A stretch of 64,000 nucleotides of DNA. Origin: Candidatus Goldiibacteriota bacterium HGW-Goldbacteria-1 (GTDB lineage: Bacteria; Oederibacteriota; PGYV01). Shown here piece after piece: positions 35,096 to 44,111 of this stretch (position 1 is the first letter of the stretch; each line of letters begins with the position of its first letter). The position numbers and the translations under genes are program-made. Location of the stretch: assembly GCA_002839855.1 (NCBI GenBank), contig PGYV01000008.1, positions 62,001 through 126,000 of the forward strand, written 5' to 3'. The notes beneath the pieces are model-generated. The model did no database searches and was not told where the DNA came from. It was given only the letters and a program-made list of their open reading frames with translations.

Positions 35096-38000
35096 AAGTA
35101 TTAAGAAGCGTTTTTACGGTACTGCTTACCGTTACAGCTGTGCTTGCGGCGGTATTGGTGATAGCTATGAAAAGCGGTTTTATCACTGATTATGCCAAAG
35201 ATTACGTGGAAGCCGAACTGTTTAAGGCGACCGGAAGAAATATCCATGTAGGCGCCATAAAGCTTGGGTTTGTGGATAATATAATAATAAGCAATGTGTC
35301 AATTCCGGCCGCAAGAACAGCCGCTGTTGCCGGGGAAATTGCATCCATAAAAAAAGTGATAATACGCTTTAATTTTGTTGATTATTTTCTGAAAAAGAGA
35401 AATATGGAAACGCTGTTGTCGCATATTATTGTGGACGGGCCTGCGGTAAACATAGAAAAAGATAAAGGCGTGTTTAATATTTCAAGGTTTTTTGAAACCC
35501 CCTTTCCGGAGGTTTCTCCTTCATCGGGCGGCATGCCCGCGCTTCCTGTTAACCGCATACTCATAGAAAACGGCGTTATAAAATATTTTGATGCTGATAA
35601 AAATTTCAGCACCCGCATTTCTTCCTTAAAAGGCTCTTTTACCCTGGTTGATAAAAACAGCAGGTTTAAGATATTTCTTGCCGGAAAAACACCCGGAAGC
35701 GACAGAAAAAATTTCAGCGTAAATTACAGTCAGCCGTTAAACGGCGGTGATTTTGGCGGCGTATTATCGCTTAAGGATGAACTGCTTTCAAACTGGGCGG
35801 AATATGTATCGCAGCCGGGACAGATACGCGTTAACGGGGGCAAAATATCGCTTTTGGCAAAGATAACAGGCGCGGAGTTTAAACCCGATAAAATGAAGAT
35901 TTCTGCCAACGCAGCCATGCAAGGCGGAATGGTGCAGTTTATAAACGGGCCTTATCTTGAAAATATAAGCGGCGTTTTAAATGTTGAAAATTCCGCGGCC
36001 GAAATTACAGGCATAAGTTTTGATGTTTACGGCGGCAAAGGTATTATAAAAGCGAAAGCGTCTGATATTTATGAAAAACCTTTTTATGACGGCGTATTCA
36101 GTCTGTCGGAAATAAAAGCGGAGCAGATAAATAAAGACATCTTAAGCGGCAGCTTAAGGGCTGCTTTTAATTTTAAGGGCTATCAGGAAGATTTAAAGGC
36201 GGAAGGCGGGCTGTTTTGGGATAAAGGGGCGCTGTGGGATGCCCCCATAAAATCGCTTAGGGCGGACCTGTCATATGATGCGCAGACGTTAAATCTGAAA
36301 AGTGTTTCGGGGACGGTGGGCGGCGGAACACTTGGAGGGAAGGGTAAAATTCAGCTTGCAAAGGATAAGAAAATAGACCTTGGCATAACTTTAAGGCAGC
36401 TGCACGCGGAAAAAATAAGCTCCGGCCGTGAATTTGCCGGCATAGCGGATATTAACTTCAACGCTTACGGCACGCTGGTAACGCCGGGTGCGTCGGCTTT
36501 GATAAAGTCGGGGATGCTTTCGTTTAAAGGCAGCGAAATCAGAAATGTCACTTCGGCTTTTACTTTTTCAAAAGGGTCTTTTAAAGCGGTTAATTCAACT
36601 GTTTTTGATTACGGAAAATACAGCGCGCTTAAACTGGACGCGGGGATTACGGTGAAAGATGATATTATATCCGCCAGTACAATGACGCTTAAGGATAAAA
36701 ATAGCACGCTTGTTAAGGTGGCCGGTGATTACGGCATAAAGACAAAACAGCTTAACGTAAACGGGCAGGTAAACGGCCTTGTAATTTCAAAGGCCGATAT
36801 TGCATATTTCAGAGGCAAGGATATTGACGGTATTATAAACGCGCTGCTTGAAATAAAAGGCGCCGTTGATTCCCCGCAGATAGCGCTTGATGTTAAGTCT
36901 GACAGGCTGGAAATAAAAGGGCAGAAATATACCGTTAAAGGCAGGGCTGAACTTGCGAAAAACGAGCTTAAAGTAAGCGGCGTGGATTTTTCGGGAGGGT
37001 TTAAAGGCAGCGCGGAATTTTCCCTTAAAAATAAACTTTTTCAGATTAATGCCGATATTAAAGGGTTAAAAGGCGGGGTGGTTAAGGAAATTACCGGAAT
37101 TGAATTTATTGATAACAGTGTTATAAACGGCGGAATGCTTGTGAAAAAAGAGGCCACCGGATATGGCGGAAAAATAGGGGTGGATGTTAAATACGGCAGC
37201 GGAATTTACCGCAGTATTGAATTGAAAGCCCAGGGCGCTGAAAATCAGTTCGCGGTTGAAAAATTTGACGTTAATCAGTCCGAAGGTTCGCTTGTATCTT
37301 CGGGCACATGTACCGTGACAAACGGGTCCGATGTCGCGCTGCACATGAACGGCCGGATGAAGAATTATCAGATTAACCGGGCTTTAAAGGCGGATGCGGC
37401 GTTATCAAACAGCATTGTGCTGAACCTTGCTGAGGATATGGCCGGAATTTTTTCCAAATTTAAAGCTGAAAATATTTATTTTAACGGTAACGCAGTTCCG
37501 GTGCTTGATGTAACGCTTAGGGGCAAGAAGGGGCAGGACGGAGAGTTCAGGGCGTCATGGGGAGAAACTTATTCTGCCGCAGGAAAATTTATTTACGGCG
37601 ATAAGCCGCTGATAGACGCGCTGATTAAAATTAAAGACGCTGACCTATATCCCGTTTACCGGCTTGCGGGTTTAAAAAGGGACGGGCTTGCAAAGGATTC
37701 GCTGTTAAGGGGGGAAATAAAGGTATCCGGTGAGGCGAAAAAGGCTTCTGTAAACGCCGAAATAGTGCAGGATACAGGGCTTATAAAACTTAACGGAAAA
37801 ATGGCTTTTGATGTAAAAGGCGATAAAATAAAAGCGCGTGAAATTTCCGCGGATTATAATGTTGTTAATATGGATATTAAAAAAGCCGCATCTATTTTTG
37901 ACAGCGGGTTTGAAGGTTCGGGAAGGTTAAATGGCAGCGGAAAGCTGGGCGGCAGGCCCGGCAAACTTGAGGCTTTGGGTGATTTTCTGGCTGTGGACGG

Positions 38001-40350
38001 CAGAATTGCGGGTATGGATTTTAACGATCTGGAAGTGAAATATGCCTATAAAGACAGAAAACTTTTTCTGGAAAAAGCCCTGCTGTACTACAGAAAGACT
38101 TCATTGGATCTGGCGGGAAGTACGGTAACTTTTGCGGATGATAAAACGGTTTTCACCGATATTAAAATGCAGGCACTTGATTATAAACTGCAGGGCAACA
38201 GGCTTAACGGATACCTTGGAATAGCCGGCAGGCTGGTTACCGGCGACAACGCCCTTTTTGACGGTTCGTTTGCGGGCGACGGTTTTCAGTTTAAAAATCA
38301 CACTTTTAACCCGTTTATCATAAAGGTAAATTATTCAAAAGACGGGCTTCTTTTAAATACAAGCAAAGGGGCGTACAGGTTAAAGGGCGATATTGGTTTT
38401 GAAAAAAAATGGACGGACATAAGAAAGTTTGAAGCATTTAATCAGGCGGGTGTAAAAGTAATTAATGCTTCCGGCAGGATAATGTCCGACAGCGGTGATT
38501 CCGCTGTTGATATAAACTGCCAGGAACTTGATCCGCAGCTTATAGACGGCCTTATAGGGCTGGGTTTTTCGTGGGAAGGCACTGCCGCGGGAAATGTAAA
38601 ATTATCCGGAAACGGCAAAGAAGGAATAGGCCTTACAATACAGGTGGCAATAAAAAATGGAAGTTTCGCGGGGATTGAATTTGATGTTTTATCCGGCGTG
38701 CTGTCTTTAAAAAATGACTGGCTTGACATGTCGCCGATTGGGCCGATTATATTAACCAAAGATGATAAATATGAACTGACCCTTGGCGGAAAGATACCTG
38801 TGCCTATGACGGAAGAAGCGGCGGAAAAGATGCGCGGTGAGCAGATGGATTTAAAAGCGCACATAAAAGACGGAGATTTGTCTATTTTAAAATTTCTTGG
38901 TTTCATTGAAGAAGCGCAGGGTGTTACCAATCTTACCGCGCGTATTACCGGGACAAAAGAATTTCCGTCAGTGACAGGCAAGATAGACGTAACGGACGGA
39001 AATATAAAGCTTAAATATCTGTTTAAAGAGTTAAGCCACGTTTACGCTAACATACTTATAAGGGACAATGTAATAGATATATATGACCTTAAGGGGGATA
39101 CGGAACGCGGTACAATTAAGATACAGAACCTTGACGAGAAAAAAGGCGGCATCATGAAGTTTGTCCGCCCGGACGAGGTAAACTGGCGCATAACCAATAT
39201 AGGCGACAGGATAAGGTTCACGGATACACCGTATATGGAATTTTTACGCGGCGACGCGGATATTGACCTTGCCATGACCGGCAAACTGGAAGCTCCTTTT
39301 ATTAAAGGCACCATTAAAGCTTCTGACTTTACCTACCTGTATCCTATTAAGAGCAAAACAAAAGCAGGCGAGGATACCACAATAAAAGACGAGGATAATT
39401 TTGCCAAAAAAATAACGTGGGATGTGCAGTTAACCGGCGGGGACAACGTAAGGTTCTACAGCAATTACCTTAATAATTATGCTGATGTTTATATTAAGTT
39501 TGGCGCTTCCCCTCTGCTTCTTCAGGATAAGGGTAACAGCATGAAGCTTACAGGAAATTTAAATATTATAAGAGGCGTTTATAAATATATGAACACGGAT
39601 TTTATAGTGGATGATTTAAGGGAGTCCAAGGTGGTTTTTGACGGCTCTACAAGGCCGGTCTTGGATGTCTTTGCATCTGCTAAGTTCAGAAGAATGGAAG
39701 TATATAAAGCAAACGGGCAGACAGAGACGATGGACCTTAAGGTTAATCTGCACGCGTACGGAAAGGTGGGCAATTTAAAGATAGACCTCACTTCTGACCC
39801 TATCCTGCCGGAAATAGGAAATGACTATAACAGGCTGCTTTACATAGTTACAGTGGGCAGGGATATGGGGGATACTACAAATTTAAAACCTGAAGATTTT
39901 ACAAAAATGGCGGATGCCATAGCAAGTTTCTGGATAAAAAAAGGGACGGAACAGATTCAGGTGTTTTTACCTGTCTCTGTTTTAAAGATAGACGCCAAGC
40001 TTTCTGAAATTGTAGGTCAGGGAACGGATTCTCCCGAGAGCACAACAAGAACCGCGGAAAAAAAGACGCTGGCAGAAGTGGAAATAGGGCAGTATATAAC
40101 AGATAAGTTTTATCTTGGCTACACGGGAAAACTTGTGGACACCACAGGGATTATGGAAGAAGCGCAGTCAGGGCTTGATTTTGAACATACGCTGGGTATG
40201 GAATATACCCTTGATGATATTAATAAACTTATCTTCCATAAGTCATTCGGAAACCCCTATCTGGGCGGCGATGAACTTTATCTTGGTTATGAATTAAGGT
40301 GGCAGTTTGACAGCTGGGGCGCAAAACCAAGGCCGACGCCGGCGAAGTAA
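35092..40350 (+). CDS. TamB-like translocation/assembly protein (AsmA/DUF490 superfamily)
   Basis: This 1752-residue giant has one N-terminal membrane anchor ([20 protein letters not shown]), then a very long series of beta strands with repeated motifs such as GNLxxxGxxxxP and [10 protein letters not shown]. The TamB/DUF490 domain is in the last 350 residues ([45 protein letters not shown]). TamB-type proteins bridge the periplasm and help transport lipids or assemble outer-membrane proteins. No tamA/bamA-type gene is next to it. The start is TTG 35092, overlapping the clpC stop (TTGA). The C-terminal 12 residues end in a Pro-rich tail. An octamer array begins right after the stop. Confidence 0.9.
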   Translation: MKVLRSVFTVLLTVTAVLAAVLVIAMKSGFITDYAKDYVEAELFKATGRNIHVGAIKLGFVDNIIISNVSIPAARTAAVAGEIASIKKVIIRFNFVDYFLKKRNMETLLSHIIVDGPAVNIEKDKGVFNISRFFETPFPEVSPSSGGMPALPVNRILIENGVIKYFDADKNFSTRISSLKGSFTLVDKNSRFKIFLAGKTPGSDRKNFSVNYSQPLNGGDFGGVLSLKDELLSNWAEYVSQPGQIRVNGGKISLLAKITGAEFKPDKMKISANAAMQGGMVQFINGPYLENISGVLNVENSAAEITGISFDVYGGKGIIKAKASDIYEKPFYDGVFSLSEIKAEQINKDILSGSLRAAFNFKGYQEDLKAEGGLFWDKGALWDAPIKSLRADLSYDAQTLNLKSVSGTVGGGTLGGKGKIQLAKDKKIDLGITLRQLHAEKISSGREFAGIADINFNAYGTLVTPGASALIKSGMLSFKGSEIRNVTSAFTFSKGSFKAVNSTVFDYGKYSALKLDAGITVKDDIISASTMTLKDKNSTLVKVAGDYGIKTKQLNVNGQVNGLVISKADIAYFRGKDIDGIINALLEIKGAVDSPQIALDVKSDRLEIKGQKYTVKGRAELAKNELKVSGVDFSGGFKGSAEFSLKNKLFQINADIKGLKGGVVKEITGIEFIDNSVINGGMLVKKEATGYGGKIGVDVKYGSGIYRSIELKAQGAENQFAVEKFDVNQSEGSLVSSGTCTVTNGSDVALHMNGRMKNYQINRALKADAALSNSIVLNLAEDMAGIFSKFKAENIYFNGNAVPVLDVTLRGKKGQDGEFRASWGETYSAAGKFIYGDKPLIDALIKIKDADLYPVYRLAGLKRDGLAKDSLLRGEIKVSGEAKKASVNAEIVQDTGLIKLNGKMAFDVKGDKIKAREISADYNVVNMDIKKAASIFDSGFEGSGRLNGSGKLGGRPGKLEALGDFLAVDGRIAGMDFNDLEVKYAYKDRKLFLEKALLYYRKTSLDLAGSTVTFADDKTVFTDIKMQALDYKLQGNRLNGYLGIAGRLVTGDNALFDGSFAGDGFQFKNHTFNPFIIKVNYSKDGLLLNTSKGAYRLKGDIGFEKKWTDIRKFEAFNQAGVKVINASGRIMSDSGDSAVDINCQELDPQLIDGLIGLGFSWEGTAAGNVKLSGNGKEGIGLTIQVAIKNGSFAGIEFDVLSGVLSLKNDWLDMSPIGPIILTKDDKYELTLGGKIPVPMTEEAAEKMRGEQMDLKAHIKDGDLSILKFLGFIEEAQGVTNLTARITGTKEFPSVTGKIDVTDGNIKLKYLFKELSHVYANILIRDNVIDIYDLKGDTERGTIKIQNLDEKKGGIMKFVRPDEVNWRITNIGDRIRFTDTPYMEFLRGDADIDLAMTGKLEAPFIKGTIKASDFTYLYPIKSKTKAGEDTTIKDEDNFAKKITWDVQLTGGDNVRFYSNYLNNYADVYIKFGASPLLLQDKGNSMKLTGNLNIIRGVYKYMNTDFIVDDLRESKVVFDGSTRPVLDVFASAKFRRMEVYKANGQTETMDLKVNLHAYGKVGNLKIDLTSDPILPEIGNDYNRLLYIVTVGRDMGDTTNLKPEDFTKMADAIASFWIKKGTEQIQVFLPVSVLKIDAKLSEIVGQGTDSPESTTRTAEKKTLAEVEIGQYITDKFYLGYTGKLVDTTGIMEEAQSGLDFEHTLGMEYTLDDINKLIFHKSFGNPYLGGDELYLGYELRWQFDSWGAKPRPTPAK

Positions 40351-40352
40351 AG

Positions 40353-40490
40353 TAGCTGGGCAGCTGGGCAGCTGGGCAGCTGGGCAGCTGGGCAGCTGGG
40401 CAGCTGGGCAGCTGGGCGGCTGGGCGGCTGGGCGGCTGGGCGGCTGGGCGGCTGGGCGGCTGGGCGGCTGGGCGGCTGGGCGGCTGGTTT
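40353..40490 (+). repeat. Tandem octamer array (GCTGGGCA then GCTGGGCG)
   Basis: About 17 units of 8 bp begin 3 bp after the stop codon of the TamB-like gene. The first half is made of GCTGGGCA units and the second half of GCTGGGCG units, a pattern that points to stepwise expansion from two founders. Confidence 0.95.
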
Positions 40491-40493
40491 GGT

Positions 40494-40550
40494 TCTGGTA
40501 GGCGCACCCTTTAGGGTGCGGTAGTTGATTTAGCCCGCGGCAGTTGATTT
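40494..40550 (+). repeat. C-type hairpin repeat with an extra right half (hybrid copy)
   Basis: A C-type hairpin with GCACCC/GGGTGC stem and flanks tctggtagg and ggtagttga occupies 40494-40529. Directly after it comes only the right half of the GCGGG version (tagcccgcggcagttga, about 40531-40547). The two versions were therefore joined in one copy. Confidence 0.85.
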
Positions 40551-40604
40551 TATTTATGGGATATTGGATAACAGTTTATGGGATAAATCTTTTAGGAGGT
40601 TATC

Positions 40605-41150
40605 ATGAAAGAACGTTTGATGTTAATAGCGGGCGGAGTGGATAAAAAAGGCGTGGTATACGCCCTTACTACCATCCTTAAAAAATTCAGTTTCAACATT
40701 GAAGACTCATCCATGCTTATGTTAAGAAAGACTTTTTCCATGATAATGCTTTTATCAAGCGATAAAAAATATGATAAAGGCAAATTCTCCGGCGAGATTT
40801 CAAAATTTATGGACAGGTTTAACATGACGGTTGATATAAGGACTATATCAGAAAAAGAGATGAAAGAAAGCGCAGAAAAAGGGTGTGTGTATTCGGTTTC
40901 TATAAGCGGGGCAGACAAGCCCGGCATAGTGAATGGGATGACAGAAGTGATATTTAAAAATGGCGGTAATATAATAGACCTTGAAACAAAAAGCTCGGAG
41001 CGCGTAAAACCTCATGCGTATTATATGTTTATGGAAGTGTGCGTAAGCACTGATAAAGCCGGGAAAAAACTTGAAGCGGCGCTTAAGCTTAAAGGTAAAA
41101 AGTTAGGCGTGCATGTGACAATGGAAAAGGTGGAAGAAGCGGTTCTATGA
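40605..41150 (+). CDS. Double ACT-domain protein (GcvR-like)
   Basis: The 181-residue protein consists of two ACT domains: LMLIAGGVDKKGVVYALTTILKKFSFNIEDSS at 5-36, and VYSVSISGADKPGIVNGMTEVIFKNGGNIIDLETK from about 91. ACT domains bind amino acids or similar ligands. GcvR, the best-known relative, controls glycine cleavage genes, but no gcv genes are visible here, so the role is open. The start ATG 40605 follows TAGGAGG, and the end has an ATGA overlap with def, so both are coupled. Confidence 0.87.
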   Translation: MKERLMLIAGGVDKKGVVYALTTILKKFSFNIEDSSMLMLRKTFSMIMLLSSDKKYDKGKFSGEISKFMDRFNMTVDIRTISEKEMKESAEKGCVYSVSISGADKPGIVNGMTEVIFKNGGNIIDLETKSSERVKPHAYYMFMEVCVSTDKAGKKLEAALKLKGKKLGVHVTMEKVEEAVL

Positions 41151-41638
41151 AAATTCACCAGTTTCCTGACCCTCTGTTAAGGGAAAAATCGTTTTTTATA
41201 AAAGAGATGGATGATAAAACAGCCGGTTTTATGGAACGCCTTAAAGACAGAATGTATGTCAGTAAAGGGTGCGTGGGTGTCGCGGCTCCGCAGGTGGGCG
41301 AACTTAAAAGGATAGTTGTGGTTGATGCCACAGGGCATAAAAAAGTGCCTGTTTCTCACGGCCTTCTTTTAATGGCAAATCCGCAGATTCTGCAGGTTTC
41401 CGGCAGTACAATAAACAGGGAAGGTTGTCTAAGCGTACCGGATTATACGGGTAATGTGGAGCGCGGAGATTATGTTAAGGTGAAATATATGGATAATAAT
41501 GGGGAAGAAAGAATAATTGAAGCGCACGGTTTTGAAGCCGTTATCTTTCAGCACGAAATTGACCATTTGGACGGAATCCTCTTTATAGACAGGGTACAAA
41601 ACACCAAACGCGACCTTTTCCCAAGGAAATCATATTAA
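41147..41638 (+). CDS. def: Peptide deformylase
   Basis: Deformylase removes the formyl group from the first Met of new proteins. All three motifs are present in the 163-residue chain: motif I GCVGVAAPQ (41-49), motif II EGCLSVP (92-98, metal ligand C94) and motif III QHEIDHLDG (metal ligands H136 and H140, catalytic E137). The protein is at the short end of the family range. The gene is coupled to the ACT gene by an ATGA overlap and is followed directly by a CPBP protease gene. Confidence 0.97.
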   Translation: MKIHQFPDPLLREKSFFIKEMDDKTAGFMERLKDRMYVSKGCVGVAAPQVGELKRIVVVDATGHKKVPVSHGLLLMANPQILQVSGSTINREGCLSVPDYTGNVERGDYVKVKYMDNNGEERIIEAHGFEAVIFQHEIDHLDGILFIDRVQNTKRDLFPRKSY

Positions 41639-42217
41639 ATGAAAGACAAGAAGAGTTTATATCTGTTAACCCTGTCAATGGAACTTTCTCTGCCGGTAAT
41701 TGCGTGGCTGGTAATATTCTTTGTGGAAAAGAAAAAATGGTTTGATATTATCAGCATATCTCCTGTTGCTGTACAGCTGTTAGCCGGCACGGGGATAGGT
41801 GTTCTTCTTGCGTTTGCGCTGAACTATCTTGTGCGGATTAATTACTTTAAACCGGTTCAGGAATTGCTGGGTTCGTTATTTAAAATGTTTGATATAAAGC
41901 TGACGGATATGATTATAATCGCGCTGCTTGCGGGATTTTGTGAGGAAATCCTGTTCAGGGTGGTATTGCAGCAGTACTGGGGAATATGGCTGACGTCATT
42001 TGTGTTTATATTAATACACGGTTATTTTAATCCTAAAAGCGTAAGCATCTCGGTCTTCGGCGTTATTATGTTTTTGTTAAGCGTGGTAATGGGGTATTTA
42101 TACCAATATATGGGTTTTTGGGCAGCTGTTTCAATGCACGCGGTTTATGATGTGTTAGCGTTATATCTGTTTAAAAAGTATATATTTATAGGCATAAAAC
42201 CTGTTGACAACATCTAA
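41639..42217 (+). CDS. CPBP family intramembrane metalloprotease
   Basis: The 192-residue membrane protein has about six hydrophobic segments and the CPBP (Rce1/Abi-like) motifs: CEEILFR (E102, E103, R107), FVFILIHGYFNP (H127), and MHAVYDVLALYL (H167, D171). Such enzymes cleave within membranes or serve in bacteriocin self-immunity; its target is unknown. It follows def with no gap. No terminator is visible before the tRNA-Asn gene 47 bp downstream. Confidence 0.88.
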   Translation: MKDKKSLYLLTLSMELSLPVIAWLVIFFVEKKKWFDIISISPVAVQLLAGTGIGVLLAFALNYLVRINYFKPVQELLGSLFKMFDIKLTDMIIIALLAGFCEEILFRVVLQQYWGIWLTSFVFILIHGYFNPKSVSISVFGVIMFLLSVVMGYLYQYMGFWAAVSMHAVYDVLALYLFKKYIFIGIKPVDNI

Positions 42218-42264
42218 ACCATAGGATAATATATAAAATCTATTGAGCATACAATTTAATAAGT

Positions 42265-42554
42265 TCCCTGGTAGCTCAGTCGGTAGAGCATGTGGCTGTA
42301 CACGCGGCGCGTAAGCGCCGAAATTAGCAGCCCTCATCGGAAACGTTGAGGTGAAAAGCGGGTAAATTCAGGGAAACCCCTATGGGGCAATCCTGAGCCA
42401 AGCCTTGAACTGAAAAGTTCATTGAAGGTGCAGAGACTAGACACCCGCCGCCTAAAGCAGAAATGCCATGGTGATGGTATAGTCCGACTCTCCAAGTAAT
42501 TGGAGTCAGATCGTAACCACAGTGTCGCAGGTTCGAGTCCTGCCCGGGGAGCCA
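42265..42554 (+). tRNA. tRNA-Asn (GTT) interrupted by a group I intron
   Basis: The exons are 42265-42299 and 42514-42554. Joined, they give a regular cloverleaf: acceptor TCCCTGG/CCGGGGA, D-arm, anticodon stem TGTGG/CCACA, loop CTGTTAA with anticodon GTT, a 5-nt variable loop, T-stem GCAGG/CCTGC, discriminator G and encoded CCA. The short variable loop excludes tRNA-Tyr, which a naive reading of CTGTA would suggest. The intron splits the anticodon between its second and third base (GT^T). A terminator follows at 42561. Confidence 0.93.
42300..42513 (+). mobile_element. Group I intron (214 nt) in tRNA-Asn
   Basis: A full group I core can be drawn. P1 pairs exon GGCTGT (42294-42299) with internal guide GCAGCC (42327-42332), putting the required T-G pair at the 5' splice site. 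P2 is CCTCA/TGAGG. P3 is GCGGGT (42358-42363) with ACCCGC (42443-42448). P4 is TCAGG/CCTGA, P5 CCCC/GGGG and P6a GAAC/GTTC. P7 is GACTA (42435-42439) with TAGTC (42480-42484). P8 is TGCCAT/ATGGTA, and P9 is TCCAA/TTGGA with a GTAA loop. The last intron base is G (42513). The P1 extension has a GTAA loop too. It resembles the small IC3-type introns of bacterial tRNA genes. No open frame inside, so no homing endonuclease. Confidence 0.92.
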
Positions 42555-42560
42555 AAAATA

Positions 42561-42597
42561 AAAAAGGCCAGCTTAAACGCTGGTCTTTTTTATTTTT
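42561..42597 (+). terminator. Terminator after tRNA-Asn
   Basis: The stem GGCCAGC/GCTGGTC (one G-T pair) with loop TTAAAC is followed by TTTTTTATTTTT, and preceded by an A-run. Confidence 0.9.
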
Positions 42598-42607
42598 ATG
42601 CACTCCG

Positions 42608-42647
42608 TGCCGGGCAGGACTTGAGTCTTGCAATATTTGGTATGTTT
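42608..42647. other. Inverted partial copy of the tRNA-Asn 3' end
   Basis: The stretch ccgggcaggact (from about 42611) equals the reverse complement of tRNA-Asn AGTCCTGCCCGG. The following bases (tgagtcttgc) still resemble the T-arm. It is a degraded inverted copy of the tRNA 3' part, just after the terminator. Confidence 0.55.
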
Positions 42648-42687
42648 TTTTACCCCATACCCCGATTGTCTTCTCGCATCTTTTTCC

Positions 42688-42715
42688 TTGTTAATTGAAA
42701 GAGAGGTGATAAAAT
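42688..42715 (+). promoter_or_regulatory. Island promoter TTGTTA-16-TAAAAT (block copy 1)
   Basis: TTGTTA at 42688-42693 and TAAAAT at 42710-42715 have a 16-bp spacer. The surrounding block, about 42648-42715 with ttaccccataccccgattg and cttctcgcat, is nearly the same as 43551-43617 before the lipoprotein gene. Confidence 0.7.
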
Positions 42716-42747
42716 GAAAATAATTTAAAGGAACAAAAGGGGCAAAA

Positions 42748-43281
42748 ATGAAAAGGATAATTCTTGGGATTCTATTAAGTATACTTGTTTTTTGGTCTGC
42801 TTTCTTTTTCTTAGGTACCTGTATCTGGTTTTTATTATCCTCTTATGGAATATTAATAATTTCAGCTATTTTTTCAATTGTTTCCTTTGTATTGTTTTGG
42901 TTCAAATTTGATCGTTTTATCGTTGTGTTTTTACTATTAGTAATTTTTCCGATAATAGCTTTTTTCCTTTTTTTCGGAATTCCAATTCTGACAAATCTAG
43001 ATAATCCTGCTTCCATTAGATCTGTAATGCCAGATATGTTTACAACTCCCACATTTTTTATATTTGTACAAAAAAATCAATCGGTTTTCGCTTGGTTTCG
43101 TACTTTTATTGAAATGTTGATATCTTTAATGTTAATGATTATATATTATATCAAGTACTATCCGGAAAAAAGACTAGAAATTTTTTTTATTGCTATTTTT
43201 TACTCTGTTTTAAGTTTGTTCTATATCCCCGGAGTTGATGTGCAGATCTTCTATGTTTTTTTCGGCATCGTACCTTTTTAG
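42748..43281 (+). CDS. Multi-pass membrane protein, unknown function
   Basis: The 177-residue protein consists of five or six hydrophobic segments (for example IILGILLSILVFWSAFFFLG, IIISAIFSIVSFVLFWF and FIVVFLLLVIFPIIAFFLFF) and short loops. I recognise no family. The gene is markedly AT-rich, with many Phe and Ile codons, unlike the core genes around it. The start ATG 42748 follows AAAGGGGC. It has its own promoter and is followed by a strong terminator, so it is a one-gene unit within the island downstream of the intron-containing tRNA. Confidence 0.65.
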   Translation: MKRIILGILLSILVFWSAFFFLGTCIWFLLSSYGILIISAIFSIVSFVLFWFKFDRFIVVFLLLVIFPIIAFFLFFGIPILTNLDNPASIRSVMPDMFTTPTFFIFVQKNQSVFAWFRTFIEMLISLMLMIIYYIKYYPEKRLEIFFIAIFYSVLSLFYIPGVDVQIFYVFFGIVPF

Positions 43282-43365
43282 AAGTCTATTAATGCAATTT
43301 AATAACCTGTTAGGTTCTCCTTCCATCAAAAAGGTGCGAGAATCATATGATTTGGTAAGCCATAA

Positions 43366-43405
43366 AATGAAAAAGCCCAGCATAAAGTTGGGCTTTTTCA
43401 TTTTA
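43366..43405. terminator. Bidirectional terminator, long perfect stem
   Basis: AAAATGAAAAAGCCCA and TGGGCTTTTTCATTTT form a 16-bp stem with a short loop. It lies about 85 bp after the membrane protein stop and directly before the structured repeat. Confidence 0.88.
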
Positions 43406-43407
43406 TA

Positions 43408-43535
43408 CCCGGGAAGGACTCGGATGGAATCTGCCGCGTCCTGCGGACGAAAAGCGCGCGGGAGCGCGCAACAGGCAGATTCCGGGGGTCGACGAGCCGC
43501 AGGTAACGGTGAGGTGCCCGAGTCCTGCCCGAGGG
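43408..43535 (+). repeat. Structured island repeat E, copy 1
   Basis: A 128-bp element closed by an outer inverted pair (43408-43423 with 43518-43533, CCGAGTCCT type). Inside lie an arm GGAATCTGCC (43426-43435) with GGCAGATTCC (43474-43483) that encloses two hairpins, CGTCC-TGC-GGACG and GCGCGC-GGGA-GCGCGC, and a third hairpin GCCGC-AGGTA-ACGGT. The outer right arm repeats the tRNA-Asn word GAGTCCTGCCCG. A related copy lies at 45272. Confidence 0.85.
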
Positions 43536-43589
43536 AATTTAGCTGGCCTTTTTACCCCATACCTCGATTGTCTTCTCGCATTTTTTTCC

Positions 43590-43617
43590 TTGTCAATAGA
43601 AGCAAGAGTGATAAAAT
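43590..43617 (+). promoter_or_regulatory. Island promoter TTGTCA-16-TAAAAT (block copy 2)
   Basis: TTGTCA at 43590-43595 and TAAAAT at 43612-43617 are 16 bp apart, 33 bp before the lipoprotein start. The block from about 43551 is a near copy of 42648-42715. Confidence 0.75.
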
Positions 43618-43649
43618 ATATTTGTAATAAAAAGCAAGGGAGGGCGAGA

Positions 43650-44111
43650 ATGAAGAACTTAAGAATTGTATTATCAGCATTAATTTTATTTGTGTTGTTA
43701 ACCGGATGTCTGGCATCTATTCCTATAAAAATTAGCGGTGAACCTGAGTCGCCGATTTTTACATTTAGCAAAAGACGTATGCCGTTTTTTGAAGTTCAGG
43801 CATATTCGAGCTTGAAAAAACAATGGATAACAGTATGGTCTATTGTATATGATTGTCCAAATGAAAACGTTGATGATGATTGTGGTGGAAATGTAATAGA
43901 AGAAGTTAGATTTGGAGAAGTTCCGAAAGGTTATAAAGAAGAGGTGAAAAAACCTCTAAAGCCGTGGGCTAGTTATAATGCGGGATTTAGTTATCCGGGA
44001 GGGTTTTGTCACGGAGAGTTTTATGTTGGCGATAGCAATGGGAAAATGATATTCAAGTTAACAAATTTTGAAAACAGGGATATCTTACAGATGATGAGTG
44101 ATTATAAATGA
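43650..44111 (+). CDS. Putative lipoprotein, unknown function
   Basis: The 153-residue product has a lipoprotein signal with lipobox LTGC (Cys 20). The mature part has four to five Cys residues (in VYDCPNENVDDDC and GGFCHGEF), which could form disulfides in the periplasm, and short beta-like stretches. I recognise no family. The start is ATG 43650 with AGGGAGGG upstream; the frame is open back to 43509 but that part lies in the structured repeat. The ATGA overlap with the next gene ties it to the WD40 protein, so both may act together in the envelope. Confidence 0.72.
   Translation: MKNLRIVLSALILFVLLTGCLASIPIKISGEPESPIFTFSKRRMPFFEVQAYSSLKKQWITVWSIVYDCPNENVDDDCGGNVIEEVRFGEVPKGYKEEVKKPLKPWASYNAGFSYPGGFCHGEFYVGDSNGKMIFKLTNFENRDILQMMSDYK

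Noticed and set aside
40229-40507. Reverse- and forward-strand frames rich in 'PAAQPPSR' or 'GGWAAGRL'
   Set aside because: These are translations of the octamer array after the TamB-like gene.
42265-42305. tRNA-Tyr half or pseudogene with anticodon GTA
   Set aside because: The variable loop is short and the 3' exon completes a tRNA-Asn after removal of the group I intron.
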